Source of the DNA: JAFDWI01 sp964544305
Lineage (GTDB): Bacteria; Actinomycetota; Acidimicrobiia; Acidimicrobiales; Iamiaceae
DNA length: 43,423 bases
Assembly: GCA_964544305.1 (NCBI GenBank)
Contig: CAZJAZ010000022.1
Coordinates: 1 to 43,423, forward strand
Reading direction: 5' to 3'
Notes under the pieces: generated by a model
Told to the model about the DNA's origin: nothing
Database searches by the model: none
What the model saw: the letters and a program-made list of their open reading frames with translations, nothing else
Shown: positions 15,618 through 22,966 of the stretch, one piece after another
Position numbering within the stretch: the stretch's first letter is position 1
Layout of the letters: each line of letters starts with the position of its first letter
Position numbers and translations under genes: made by a program

Positions 15618-16709
15618 ATGGCGAGGCCCCCGAAGTGGCATGGCGTCGTGTCGACGTCTCGCGAAGAAGCGCTGAACGCGGTCGAGTTCTATAACCGACC
15701 GGCAGGGCGCCGACCGCTGGAGGCTTTCCTTGTGCACATGCACATCGCGTGGCTCTACCTGCTGCACGCCGAGTTCATGCGGGACAAGGTGAACTTCTAC
15801 TACCGCGATCGCGATCGGCCGACGAGGTACCTCCGAGTCGATGGTGAGAAGAAGGCCTGGGAGCTGGCCAAATGTGTCGAGGAACGCTGGCCGGACGAGA
15901 GCGATCCAGTCCGGCAGAACCTCGCACTCACGGTCCGCTTGCGGAACAAGATTGAGCATCGCCACGAGCCGGGACTTCGGCTGATGTCTGTCGGCTTCGC
16001 ACAGTCACTCGTGCTGAACTACGAAGAGGAGCTCGTCAGCCAGTTCGGTGTCGACTGGTCCGTCGCCGAGCTTGTCCACATGCCGGTGGCACTCAGCACG
16101 TATACGAGGGATGGCGTCGCTGCGATGGAGCGCGCGCAGCGATCCGTTCCGAAGCGACTCCGCAACTTCCTTGTCGACTACCGGGCGCAGCTGAGTCCGG
16201 ACGTTCGCGAAGACCGACGCTTCGAGTTTCGCATCGAGATCCTGCAGAAGCGCGCACCGAAATCCGAGGCCGACCTCGCGATCAGCTTTGTACGTGAGGA
16301 GGAGCTGACCGAGGAGGAGCGCACGGCCTACGAAGCACTCGAACGGACCGGTCGCGTCATCCTCCGTGAGAAGGAGCGACCGGTCTCGAATCTCGGGCGG
16401 TTCAAGCCGACAGCCGTTTGCGAACAGGTTGAGGCTGCGATCCCGTTCCGCTTCCGTCCGTCGTCGGAGTTCCCGGCGGCATGGCGTGCCCTGGGTGTTC
16501 GCCCATCGGGTTCAGTGAAGGGCCCAGCTCGGAAGAAGACGAAGGAGCAGTACTGCCTGTACGACGAACCGCACGACGACTACGTCTACACGCAGGCATA
16601 CGTCGACCTGCTGATCGAGCGCTGCGGGACTGAGGATGGTTTCCAGCAACTGATCGGCCGAGAACCTACACACAAGGGTGACGGATCCCGTTCGGACGGC
16701 AGTCTGTGA
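15618..16709 (+). CDS. DUF3644 protein with HEPN-type R-x4-H motif
   Basis: 363 residues. The start EEALNAVEFYNRP and LEAFLVHMHIAWLYLLHAEF match DUF3644. The segment VRLRNKIEHRHEP contains R109-N-K-I-E-H114, the R-x4-H signature of HEPN domains, many of which are toxin or defence RNases. The C-terminal part (FKPTAVCEQVEAAIPFRF, AAWRALGVRP, YCLYDEPHDDYVYT) is the second, winged-helix-like half usual for this family. ATG 15618 follows GGAG and lies eight bases after the GIY-YIG stop; an upstream in-frame start inside that gene is improbable. RNase activity is not demonstrated by the sequence. An abortive-infection or tRNA/mRNA-cleaving role is inferred from motif and neighbours. Confidence 0.88.
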   Translation: MARPPKWHGVVSTSREEALNAVEFYNRPAGRRPLEAFLVHMHIAWLYLLHAEFMRDKVNFYYRDRDRPTRYLRVDGEKKAWELAKCVEERWPDESDPVRQNLALTVRLRNKIEHRHEPGLRLMSVGFAQSLVLNYEEELVSQFGVDWSVAELVHMPVALSTYTRDGVAAMERAQRSVPKRLRNFLVDYRAQLSPDVREDRRFEFRIEILQKRAPKSEADLAISFVREEELTEEERTAYEALERTGRVILREKERPVSNLGRFKPTAVCEQVEAAIPFRFRPSSEFPAAWRALGVRPSGSVKGPARKKTKEQYCLYDEPHDDYVYTQAYVDLLIERCGTEDGFQQLIGREPTHKGDGSRSDGSL

Positions 16710-17680
16710 TGGCGCATTCTCCGGGGGACGAGTTTCGACGCCGGCAGCAGGATCTGGCCCGTCAGATGGCGGCTGCAATGCCAGACCTCAACAAGATCAT
16801 CGCAAAGATCCTGGCTCAGAATCTGGAGGCGACCGGCGCGGCAAGTTCGTTCGCGAGGTGTGCTTCGGACGCTTTCAGGTTCTCGGAGATGATGCCGAAG
16901 ATCGAGGTCCCGGTCCCGAAGTTCGATACATCGGCACTGTTCCCGAACCTCGACAAGATGACGGAGTCCATCAACAGGTCCCTCGCACCCGCCATGAACG
17001 GGTGGTTCGACGCCTACCGCGATCAGTTCGCTGACCTTGCGAAGAGCCTGCGCAAGATTGCGGAGGCGCAGTACCCGCCGAACTGGCTGGGTGACGAAAT
17101 CATCGAGCTGCCCGACAACCTGGAGACGCTGCTGTTGGATGAGGGGCTACCTCTTGCGTGGGTACCGCCGCGTCCGGTCTTGGAGAAGGTGTTCGAGGCG
17201 TCTACTGCCGGAGACCGTCGCCGAGTGCTGAGCGACAACTGGCGCGGGATCGTCGCGGCCTGCTTGGAGCAGCTGCAATCGATCGACGAGCCCGAGTTGC
17301 ACGAGTACGCCGAGTTCGCGGTCGAAGCCGCAGAGTCGCTCCGTGACGGCCGGTGGCGTGCGAGCCAAGCCTTGAGCGCCAACCTGATGGACTCGATCCT
17401 GCACCGATCGTTCGACAAGGCGTCGAAGAAGAAGCTGACGGACCAGAAGACTCGCATCGACTGGGAGAACTATCCCATCCGCCCGGCGCTGGTCCTCGGT
17501 GGGATCTGGGGCTCCTACAGCGAGTACTGGGCCAGCAACGGCGACCCGATCCCGCGCAGGTACACCAGGCACGCTTCGGCGCACGGAGTGTCGCGTCGCC
17601 AATACACGAGGCTGAACTCCGTCGTCGCCCTGATGCACGTGGTCGGCCTGCTGAAGGTCATCGAGTCCGACCTGGCTTGA
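16709..17680 (+). CDS. Unrecognised protein with C-terminal HEPN-like motif
   Basis: 323 residues; ATG 16709 overlaps the DUF3644 stop (TGATG). The N-terminal third is amphipathic and helical (DLARQMAAAMPDLNKIIAKI, DKMTESINRSLAPAMNGWF), the centre contains ELPDNLETLLLDEGLPLAWV, and the C-terminus has PRRYTRHASAHGVSRRQYTR followed by a hydrophobic helix NSVVALMHVVGLLKVI. R287-HASA-H292 is an R-x4-H motif in the C-terminal position and context (RHxxxHG followed by a helix) seen in HEPN-type abortive-infection proteins. No named family was recognised. It closes the co-translated Res/GIY-YIG/DUF3644 unit, so an effector or a partner of the DUF3644 protein are the leading ideas, both inferred. Confidence 0.8.
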   Translation: MAHSPGDEFRRRQQDLARQMAAAMPDLNKIIAKILAQNLEATGAASSFARCASDAFRFSEMMPKIEVPVPKFDTSALFPNLDKMTESINRSLAPAMNGWFDAYRDQFADLAKSLRKIAEAQYPPNWLGDEIIELPDNLETLLLDEGLPLAWVPPRPVLEKVFEASTAGDRRRVLSDNWRGIVAACLEQLQSIDEPELHEYAEFAVEAAESLRDGRWRASQALSANLMDSILHRSFDKASKKKLTDQKTRIDWENYPIRPALVLGGIWGSYSEYWASNGDPIPRRYTRHASAHGVSRRQYTRLNSVVALMHVVGLLKVIESDLA

Positions 17681-17695
17681 CGGTCGAGGGGTGGA

Positions 17696-17759
17696 CTCAA
17701 GCTTGAGCTAGAATAGAACATGCGTTCGACCAATCTCACCTATCTGTCGCGCGGACAGA
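17696..17759. promoter_or_regulatory. Island-edge cluster: palindrome, SOS-type box and inverted repeat
   Basis: Within 64 bases after the last cassette gene lie three elements: a perfect 12-base palindrome CTCAAGCTTGAG (17696-17707); a LexA-type box AGAACATGCGTTCG (17715-17728, half-sites GAAC and GTTC around ATGC) just after a TAGAAT -10-like hexamer (17709-17714); and an inverted repeat with arms TCTGTC/GACAGA (17743-17759). No plus-strand gene follows, and the gene on the right points the other way, so the SOS-type promoter looks orphaned. The segment coincides with the composition change between island and chromosome and may be the junction. The box fits the Gram-positive consensus at 9 of its 10 half-site positions; function is inferred. 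Confidence 0.5.
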
Positions 17760-17805
17760 AGTCTTGAGGGTTTGAAAGCTGTCCTACAAGGACCACCATT
17801 TATTG

Positions 17806-18555
17806 CTAGTGAATTGTTTCTGGCGCACCGAAGGTGGACGAAAGGTGCGGCGTCACCGACGTCATCAGTGCGTGCTTTGGGAGCCGAAGTTGTCGAAGCA
17901 TTTGAACAATTGGCCCAGATGAACCGAGCGAAAGCCTTGCCCCTCCGATGCGAGACGTGCCGCCTTTCGTCGAAATCGTCCATTCGGTACGCCGGAGAAT
18001 CCCATCACGCCATGAATATGTGGGGGGCATTTCTTTTGGAAACGGCAGCGGTCCGCGGTCTCGCACCAGCAATTGAAACTGGTCACCATCCTTGGTGGAA
18101 AGACCGCACGCGGTGGACTTCGACAGCCGAGTGAGATCAATTTGCGCGATCCACTTGGGGTATCCCCAAATGGTGGTGCCGGCTTCGCGAGTGAATTCTT
18201 GGTCAACAGGAAGATCATGGATGAACGCGGCCACCTCGCCGTTCTTCAAGGCGACAAGGTGATCTCGGGTTGAGATTGCGGGTGACGCATCGTGCGGGTG
18301 TACCAAAAATGAAAATGCCACTTCGTGGTAGGCATCAAGGTCGCCATCAATGTAATCAACGAACGCGATGGTAAACATCGCACGTCCGGGCAATGGCTGG
18401 ACAACCTCCAGGCCACTGTAATCAATCATCGTTTGCGCAGCAGGTGCTGGCACAAGCCATGACGTTGCCCACTGACGCGCATGATGAATTTGCACAGGGA
18501 GTGACACGGTTCGCCCTTGAATGATGTGGTGGACGGTGTCAACGTTCAACGTCAT
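17806..18555 (-). CDS. Acetoacetate-decarboxylase-superfamily protein
   Basis: 249 residues with the fold signatures of the acetoacetate decarboxylase superfamily: YSGLEVVQPLPGRAMFTIAF, the DGDLDAYHEVAFSFLV strand pair and TIWGYPKWIAQIDL. Lys134 in GYPK aligns with the Schiff-base lysine of true decarboxylases, but the neighbouring lysine that lowers its pKa is Trp135 here. The reaction may therefore differ (aldolase-dehydratase or binding functions are known in the superfamily), or it may not be enzymatic. The C-terminus (TPHLSSTFGAPETIH) looks complete despite lying close to the island junction. Its ATG at 18555 overlaps the rhomboid gene by 17 bases. Confidence 0.85.
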   Translation of the reverse strand: MTLNVDTVHHIIQGRTVSLPVQIHHARQWATSWLVPAPAAQTMIDYSGLEVVQPLPGRAMFTIAFVDYIDGDLDAYHEVAFSFLVHPHDASPAISTRDHLVALKNGEVAAFIHDLPVDQEFTREAGTTIWGYPKWIAQIDLTRLSKSTACGLSTKDGDQFQLLVRDRGPLPFPKEMPPTYSWRDGILRRTEWTISTKGGTSRIGGARLSLGSSGPIVQMLRQLRLPKHALMTSVTPHLSSTFGAPETIH

Positions 18556-19420
18556 GGGCCGACGCTAGCGCGTGCCAACTTTCCGGTGGATGAACGGGCG
18601 GCTCCTGCAACCAGGAACTGTCCCCGCCTGATTGCGTGCTGAACTTGGGTGCAGGTTCCGGTTCGACGGCGCGCGATTGGGGCATCCGGATGCGCAAGAC
18701 GAAGCCAACAACGATCCCAAAAATCATTCCTGCAACGTGGGCTTGCCACGCGACGTGGCTCCCAGCCGCTGTGAAGAACTGAGAGACGAAAAAGAAACCG
18801 AGAACCGCCCATGCGGGTAAATATGCGATCTGTAGTCCCGCTGCGTAAATAATGCTGAGGAGCTTTCGATCAGGCTGAAGCACAAAATATGCACCCATGA
18901 TCGCTGCAATCGCACCGGACGCGCCAAGGAGGGGAGATGTCGATTCTGGATTGACGGCGACGTAACCCAGAAATGAAGCCAGACCTCCGGCGAGAAAGAG
19001 CCCAAAGACACCTGCAGCGCCTATGCGTTCTTCAAGGCCGCGTCCAAAGAGCCAGAGAAAAATCATGTTGCTCAACAAATGCAAAAGGTTGCCATGCAAG
19101 AACATTGCAGTAACAAACGGCATCCAGACGTTCTTTGCGGTATATGCACCCGGATTATCCACGGGAAACCCATCGCAGGCCGCTCCGTCGGCAATTGAGC
19201 GGTTGTGTGTCACTTCACAGGGAACGAGGGCCCAACGATCCACGAAATGTTGCATGACTTGTTCCGCGTTCGAGTGGTCCGCAAGCGTTAGTCCTTGCGT
19301 AAAACCTTGCATGGGCTTGGGCTGTAAATACGCAAAGGTAAAAACACACAATGCAATCAGTGCCCAGGTCGCCCACGTTGGACGGGCCGACGGGTGCTCA
19401 TCGCGAAACGGAAAGGCCAT
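18539..19420 (-). CDS. Rhomboid-family intramembrane serine protease
   Basis: 293 residues with about six or seven transmembrane segments. The signatures are intact: MFLHGNLLHLLSNMIFLWLF (H and N of the oxyanion region), GASGAI with nucleophile Ser168, and the catalytic His228 in QAHVAGMIFG, giving a Ser-His dyad that cleaves substrates within the membrane. A lumenal stretch of about 60 residues with two cysteines (PCEV and ACDG) lies between the first helix and the core. The ATG at 19420 comes one base after the RDD gene stop, so the longer upstream reading is rejected. The substrate is unknown. Confidence 0.93.
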   Translation of the reverse strand: MAFPFRDEHPSARPTWATWALIALCVFTFAYLQPKPMQGFTQGLTLADHSNAEQVMQHFVDRWALVPCEVTHNRSIADGAACDGFPVDNPGAYTAKNVWMPFVTAMFLHGNLLHLLSNMIFLWLFGRGLEERIGAAGVFGLFLAGGLASFLGYVAVNPESTSPLLGASGAIAAIMGAYFVLQPDRKLLSIIYAAGLQIAYLPAWAVLGFFFVSQFFTAAGSHVAWQAHVAGMIFGIVVGFVLRIRMPQSRAVEPEPAPKFSTQSGGDSSWLQEPPVHPPESWHALASAHDVER

Positions 19421-19421
19421 G

Positions 19422-20510
19422 TCAGAACGGGCCCGGCGTAAACGGTGGTGGGGGCTGATGCATTGGCACACCAATTGGAGCCGGGGGATGCCATGGCGCC
19501 AAGGACTGCAATGGGGCCGATGGGTGTGAAACAACAGGTCGTTGAACGAACTCAGGCTGCTCGTAGCCGGGTTCAACAACGAGCGTCCGGGCGAAGAGAT
19601 CATGTGGGCCGCGATGCAGTGTTGAAGCGTGGACCCAAAGCGCTCCAATTGCGGTCAATGGTGGGATGCACACGATGGGTGTGACAACACATGCGCGGAT
19701 GATGGCTTGCGCTTTGGTTGGCGGTTGTCCGGTTGCAAAGTCAACGATCTTGTAGCCGGCATGGACATGACCGGGTGTCGCGCTACGAATCTGTACCCAT
19801 CGTGCTTCGTCGATTGTCGCAACGACCAGCCATACTAGAAGAAGCCACAGCCACAACCACGGCACCTGGGGAATCCCAACCGAGACCAATGTTGTAATGG
19901 CGATGATTGCGGCCATCCACCACGCGTTGTCATAGCGGTGGGCGCGAGCCCGGCGACGGTCGTGAAGTCCGGGCAATCGACCCCACGGTGAGGTCACAAC
20001 GTTGAGTTGTGGATCCCACCATGTCTCCATTGCCGCTTCGGTTAGGAGAGCAGGAGCCGCTGCTTGCACCACGACCGTGCGCGAGAGACGATCGTGAAAG
20101 CCGCGTCCAATGGGGGACAGCGCGATCGAGAGTAACAAGGCCCAAGGCACGACGAGCACGGCAAAAACACCGGGAATCATGATGGGGTAGCACCACGCGA
20201 TGGCAAACGAGCGTCGAGCAGCGCGAAGCCATGTTGGATGACCGGCGCGATCAAGGGCACTGACCCGCAGGCCCAAGGCAGACATGCCAATGGTTGCGCC
20301 TCGTTGAGCGAGTAAGAATGACTCAAAGACGACGATGAGTGCGACGATTTGTAGACATTGGGCAAACGGGCGGCCGTGGGGCCCGACAAGCACAACACCG
20401 ACCACAATGATTGCCCCAAAGATTGAGTCAATCAGGCGTGCTGCGATACGTTGCCCAGTGCGTGCTGCCCACGTGTTAATGAAATAACGAGGTGCCAACG
20501 AATTTGACAC
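19422..20510 (-). CDS. RDD-family membrane protein with two RDD-like halves
   Basis: 362 residues. The first RDD domain is complete: GQRIAARLIDSIFG with the Arg and Asp of the family name, FESFLLAQRGATIGMSALGLRV, and the closing GRGFHDRLSRTVVV. A second, partial unit follows after about residue 190 (RWVQIRSATPGHVHAGYKIV and GPHDLFARTLVV). The tail is Pro/His-rich (HPPAPIGVPMHQPPPPFTPG). About seven membrane helices. RDD proteins are membrane proteins of mostly unknown function; some affect ion transport. The start is a GTG at 20510, eight bases after the citrate synthase stop, implying co-transcription. Confidence 0.87.
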   Translation of the reverse strand: MSNSLAPRYFINTWAARTGQRIAARLIDSIFGAIIVVGVVLVGPHGRPFAQCLQIVALIVVFESFLLAQRGATIGMSALGLRVSALDRAGHPTWLRAARRSFAIAWCYPIMIPGVFAVLVVPWALLLSIALSPIGRGFHDRLSRTVVVQAAAPALLTEAAMETWWDPQLNVVTSPWGRLPGLHDRRRARAHRYDNAWWMAAIIAITTLVSVGIPQVPWLWLWLLLVWLVVATIDEARWVQIRSATPGHVHAGYKIVDFATGQPPTKAQAIIRACVVTPIVCIPPLTAIGALWVHASTLHRGPHDLFARTLVVEPGYEQPEFVQRPVVSHPSAPLQSLAPWHPPAPIGVPMHQPPPPFTPGPF

Positions 20511-20518
20511 GCCGCGGA

Positions 20519-21787
20519 TCAGCGATTAGCGATTGCGACGTAGTCCCGTACGTCGTAGCCGGTGTAAAGCTGGCGGGGGCGAGCGATGCGTTGATCTTGC
20601 TCAAGGAGTTCTTGCCAGTGAGCGAGCCAACCTGACACACGGGGAATCGCAAATAAGACGGTGAACATATCAATGGGGAAACCCATTGCTTGATAAATCA
20701 GACCCGAATAGAAGTCCACGTTGGGATACAGCTTGCGAGATATGAAGTATTCGTCGCTCAAGGCAACTTCTTCGAGTTTGAGTGCAATATCAAGAAGCGG
20801 ATTCTTCCCGGTAACCTCGAACACGTCGTAGGCAATTTTCTTGATGATGCGCGCACGAGGGTCGTAGTTCTTGTACACGCGGTGTCCGAAGCCTTGAAGG
20901 CGTCCGTTGCCCGCTTTTACCTCGGCAACGAATGCATCGACATTGTCGATTGATCCGATCTCGGTGAGCATCTTGATGACTGCTTCGTTTGCCCCGCCAT
21001 GTCGGGGACCGTAGAGCGCGGCGGCTGCTCCGGCACAGGCTGAATAGGGGTCCGCGTGAGCGGATCCAATGACTCGCATGGCAGCCGCCCCACAGTTTTG
21101 TTCATGATCTGCGTGCAAGATGAACAGCACGTCGAGAGCATGTTGCAGCACCGGGTCAGCTTCGTAGTGGGGTTCTGCGACTTTCCACATCATCGACAAG
21201 AAGTTGGCAGCAAAGCCCAATGTGTTGTCTGGGTAGACGAAGGGTTGGCCGACGCTAAAGCGGTGTGCACAGGCGGCAAGGGTGGGAACTTTTGCGACGA
21301 GCCGCACAATTTGCTTGTGACGAACTTGAGGATCTTCGATCTCTTTGGCTTCGTGGTAAAAAGTCGACAGTGCGCCAAACGCCGAAACCAACATGCCCAT
21401 TGGATGTGCGTCGTAATGAAAACCTTCCATGAAACGCTTGCGCACATTTTCATGGATGAACGTGTGGTAGGTGATCTCATGACGCCACGACTCGAACTGG
21501 GCGGTCGTAGGCAGCTCGCCATGGATCAGTAAGTAGGCAACTTCCAAATAGGTGGAGTTTTCGGCAAGTTGTTCAATGGGGTAGCCGCGGTACCGCAATA
21601 TCCCGTTTTCACCGTCAATCTCGGTAATGGCACTTGATGTGCACGCGGTCTGGGTGTATCCCGGGTCATAAAACCAGAGATTGCCGAGCAGTTTGCGCCA
21701 CTCGGCGGCGTCAACTCCGCCATTGACGATTGGTATTTCGATCGCTTCACCGGTTCGATTGTCGGTGATGGTTACGCTTTCGGCCAC
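20519..21787 (-). CDS. gltA: Citrate synthase (type II, hexameric class)
   Basis: 422 residues covering the full family length. It condenses oxaloacetate and acetyl-CoA, the entry reaction of the TCA cycle. Signatures include ILRYRGYPIEQLAENSTYLE, the active-site histidine region LHADHEQNCGAAAMR, GFGHRVYKNYDPRARIIKK with the second histidine, and the catalytic aspartate in SGLIYQAMGFPIDMFTVLFA. The GTG at 21787 follows GGGAG at a 7-base spacing. It leads a tight minus-strand group with RDD, rhomboid and acetoacetate-decarboxylase-like genes, an unusual company for citrate synthase. The divergent or upstream LysR gene lies 82 bases away, in the same orientation. Confidence 0.97.
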   Translation of the reverse strand: MAESVTITDNRTGEAIEIPIVNGGVDAAEWRKLLGNLWFYDPGYTQTACTSSAITEIDGENGILRYRGYPIEQLAENSTYLEVAYLLIHGELPTTAQFESWRHEITYHTFIHENVRKRFMEGFHYDAHPMGMLVSAFGALSTFYHEAKEIEDPQVRHKQIVRLVAKVPTLAACAHRFSVGQPFVYPDNTLGFAANFLSMMWKVAEPHYEADPVLQHALDVLFILHADHEQNCGAAAMRVIGSAHADPYSACAGAAAALYGPRHGGANEAVIKMLTEIGSIDNVDAFVAEVKAGNGRLQGFGHRVYKNYDPRARIIKKIAYDVFEVTGKNPLLDIALKLEEVALSDEYFISRKLYPNVDFYSGLIYQAMGFPIDMFTVLFAIPRVSGWLAHWQELLEQDQRIARPRQLYTGYDVRDYVAIANR

Positions 21788-21869
21788 GTACGTGCTCCCT
21801 GCATTGCAATGATCGTCTCTTTGGCGTCGATCCTAGTGGTGTCGGATTCAAAGGTCGGCAACGCGCTTG

Positions 21870-22775
21870 TCACACCACACTCGAAACGTAGGTCTGCGCA
21901 TGTGAGTCACAGAGTTCGCCGATGATGTGTTGCACTGCTCGCGCCGCATTCGAAAGCATGGCTCGCCGTTCGAGCGCGAGTCCGACTGCTCGAGGAGCGA
22001 TGCCATTGATGGCAACCAACTTCCAGGGCGCATCGGCACGTGGTCGGGCAGCACTTGCCGGAACGATCGCCGCGCCGAAACCTTCAAATGCCAACGTGGC
22101 GAGGAGACGAACGCCGTCGACTTCAGCAGCGGGAATAAGGTCAACACCCACACGCTGGGTTTCGGCATCGAGTTCGTCGCGAAATGCGGTGCCTCTTGGG
22201 GAAAGGAGCAGTCGAAAGTTTGCTAACTCGCGTACATCGATCTGCGTGCGCTCACTGAGCGGATGTTGGAGTGGCGCAACGACCACCAAACTTTCTTCAA
22301 AAAGTGTTGTGGTAGTGATGTCTTGGGAATGGACCGGTAGGTTCACGACCGCGAGATCAAGCGTTCGTCCGAGAAGCTGAGGAACGAGCGATGTGGTTGT
22401 TGCATCGGTGATGGTGACGGTGACGCGGGGGTGTCGACGGCCGACTTCAGGAACAACAAGCGGTACGAGCCATCGTGCGGTGGTGCCGATCATGCCAAGG
22501 CGAACGGAACCAGCGACAGAATCCAGTGTTGAGGCGAGATCGTCGCCAAGCGAATCCATTTCAGCCTGAATGCGTCGTGCTCGCGCTGCCACGAGTTCTC
22601 CTGCATCGGTGAAGGAGCCATCACTGCGATCCACCAAAACGACACCGAGCTCCGACTCAAGCTTCGCAATGTGTGCCGAGACATTTGATTGGACCGTGTG
22701 CAGGCTGCGGGCGGCGGCCGAAAAGCTTTGGTGTTCTCCAACGGCAACGAGGGTGGCCAACTGACGAATGTCCAT
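21870..22775 (-). CDS. LysR-family transcriptional regulator
   Basis: 301 residues from the ATG at 22775 (MDIRQLATLVAVGEHQSFSA), the usual start of the N-terminal winged helix-turn-helix (SAAARSLHTVQSNVSAHIAK). The effector domain follows (GSVRLGMIGTTARWLVPLVV, TLDLAVVNLP, EESLVVVAPLQHPL, SPRGTAFRDELD). The in-frame codon at 22793 is less likely because family similarity starts at MDIRQL. A perfect palindrome lies seven bases upstream of the start, as expected for autoregulation. The inducer and regulated genes are unknown; downstream gltA and the divergent HAD/PlsC gene are both candidates. Confidence 0.94.
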   Translation of the reverse strand: MDIRQLATLVAVGEHQSFSAAARSLHTVQSNVSAHIAKLESELGVVLVDRSDGSFTDAGELVAARARRIQAEMDSLGDDLASTLDSVAGSVRLGMIGTTARWLVPLVVPEVGRRHPRVTVTITDATTTSLVPQLLGRTLDLAVVNLPVHSQDITTTTLFEESLVVVAPLQHPLSERTQIDVRELANFRLLLSPRGTAFRDELDAETQRVGVDLIPAAEVDGVRLLATLAFEGFGAAIVPASAARPRADAPWKLVAINGIAPRAVGLALERRAMLSNAARAVQHIIGELCDSHAQTYVSSVV

Positions 22776-22781
22776 CAGAAA

Positions 22782-22802
22782 TAATGATAGCAAATATCAT
22801 TA
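22782..22802. promoter_or_regulatory. LysR-type operator palindrome
   Basis: Perfect inverted repeat with arms TAATGATA (22782-22789) and TATCATTA (22795-22802) around GCAAA. It contains an ATGATA-N5-TATCAT core, consistent with the T-N11-A LysR box. It lies seven bases upstream of the LysR gene start and within the LysR/HAD-PlsC divergent region, so it could repress LysR and act on the other gene too. Confidence 0.7.
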
Positions 22803-22924
22803 AGAACTGTTGGACAGATTGCTTGCTGGGCGCGAACATGCTTCTACGAGATCGGAGTTGAGATGGTTCCCCCACCAACTCCTCCGAACAACCTCGGATG
22901 GCCCCCCTCCGTCCGACGGTCCCG

Positions 22925-22966
22925 CGAAGGATCGGCCCACCCCCGGCCGGTCCTTCGATGGTTTTT
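22925..22966 (+). terminator. Intrinsic-terminator-like hairpin in the leader of the HAD/PlsC gene
   Basis: On the plus strand, CGAAGGATCGGCC (22925-22937) pairs with GGCCGGTCCTTCG (22945-22957). This gives a 13-base-pair stem with one G-U pair and a 7-base C-rich loop, followed by ATGG and five T residues (22962-22966). No plus-strand gene ends nearby. The next plus-strand start is 45 bases downstream, so this may be an attenuator rather than an end-of-gene terminator. The right arm can alternatively pair with CCGGCCG at 22967-22973. Confidence 0.5.

Noticed and set aside
5951..17680. Class 1 DISARM or BREX locus
   Set aside because: The SNF2 helicase and methylase recall class 1 DISARM, but there is no DUF1998 (DrmB), DrmA-type helicase or PLD (DrmC) gene. 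BREX is excluded by the absence of PglZ, BrxC and PglX-type genes.
17690..17805. tRNA-type attachment site at the island edge
   Set aside because: No tRNA fragment or T-loop pattern could be read there, and the left end of the island is outside the window, so no direct repeat can be paired.
17772..18134. Plus-strand open frame downstream of the SOS-type box
   Set aside because: It is antisense to the conserved acetoacetate-decarboxylase-like gene, has no ribosome site and shows no recognisable protein pattern.
17806..18555. Truncation of the acetoacetate-decarboxylase-like gene by the island
   Set aside because: The C-terminal segment through FGAPE looks like the natural end of family members, and the length is normal.
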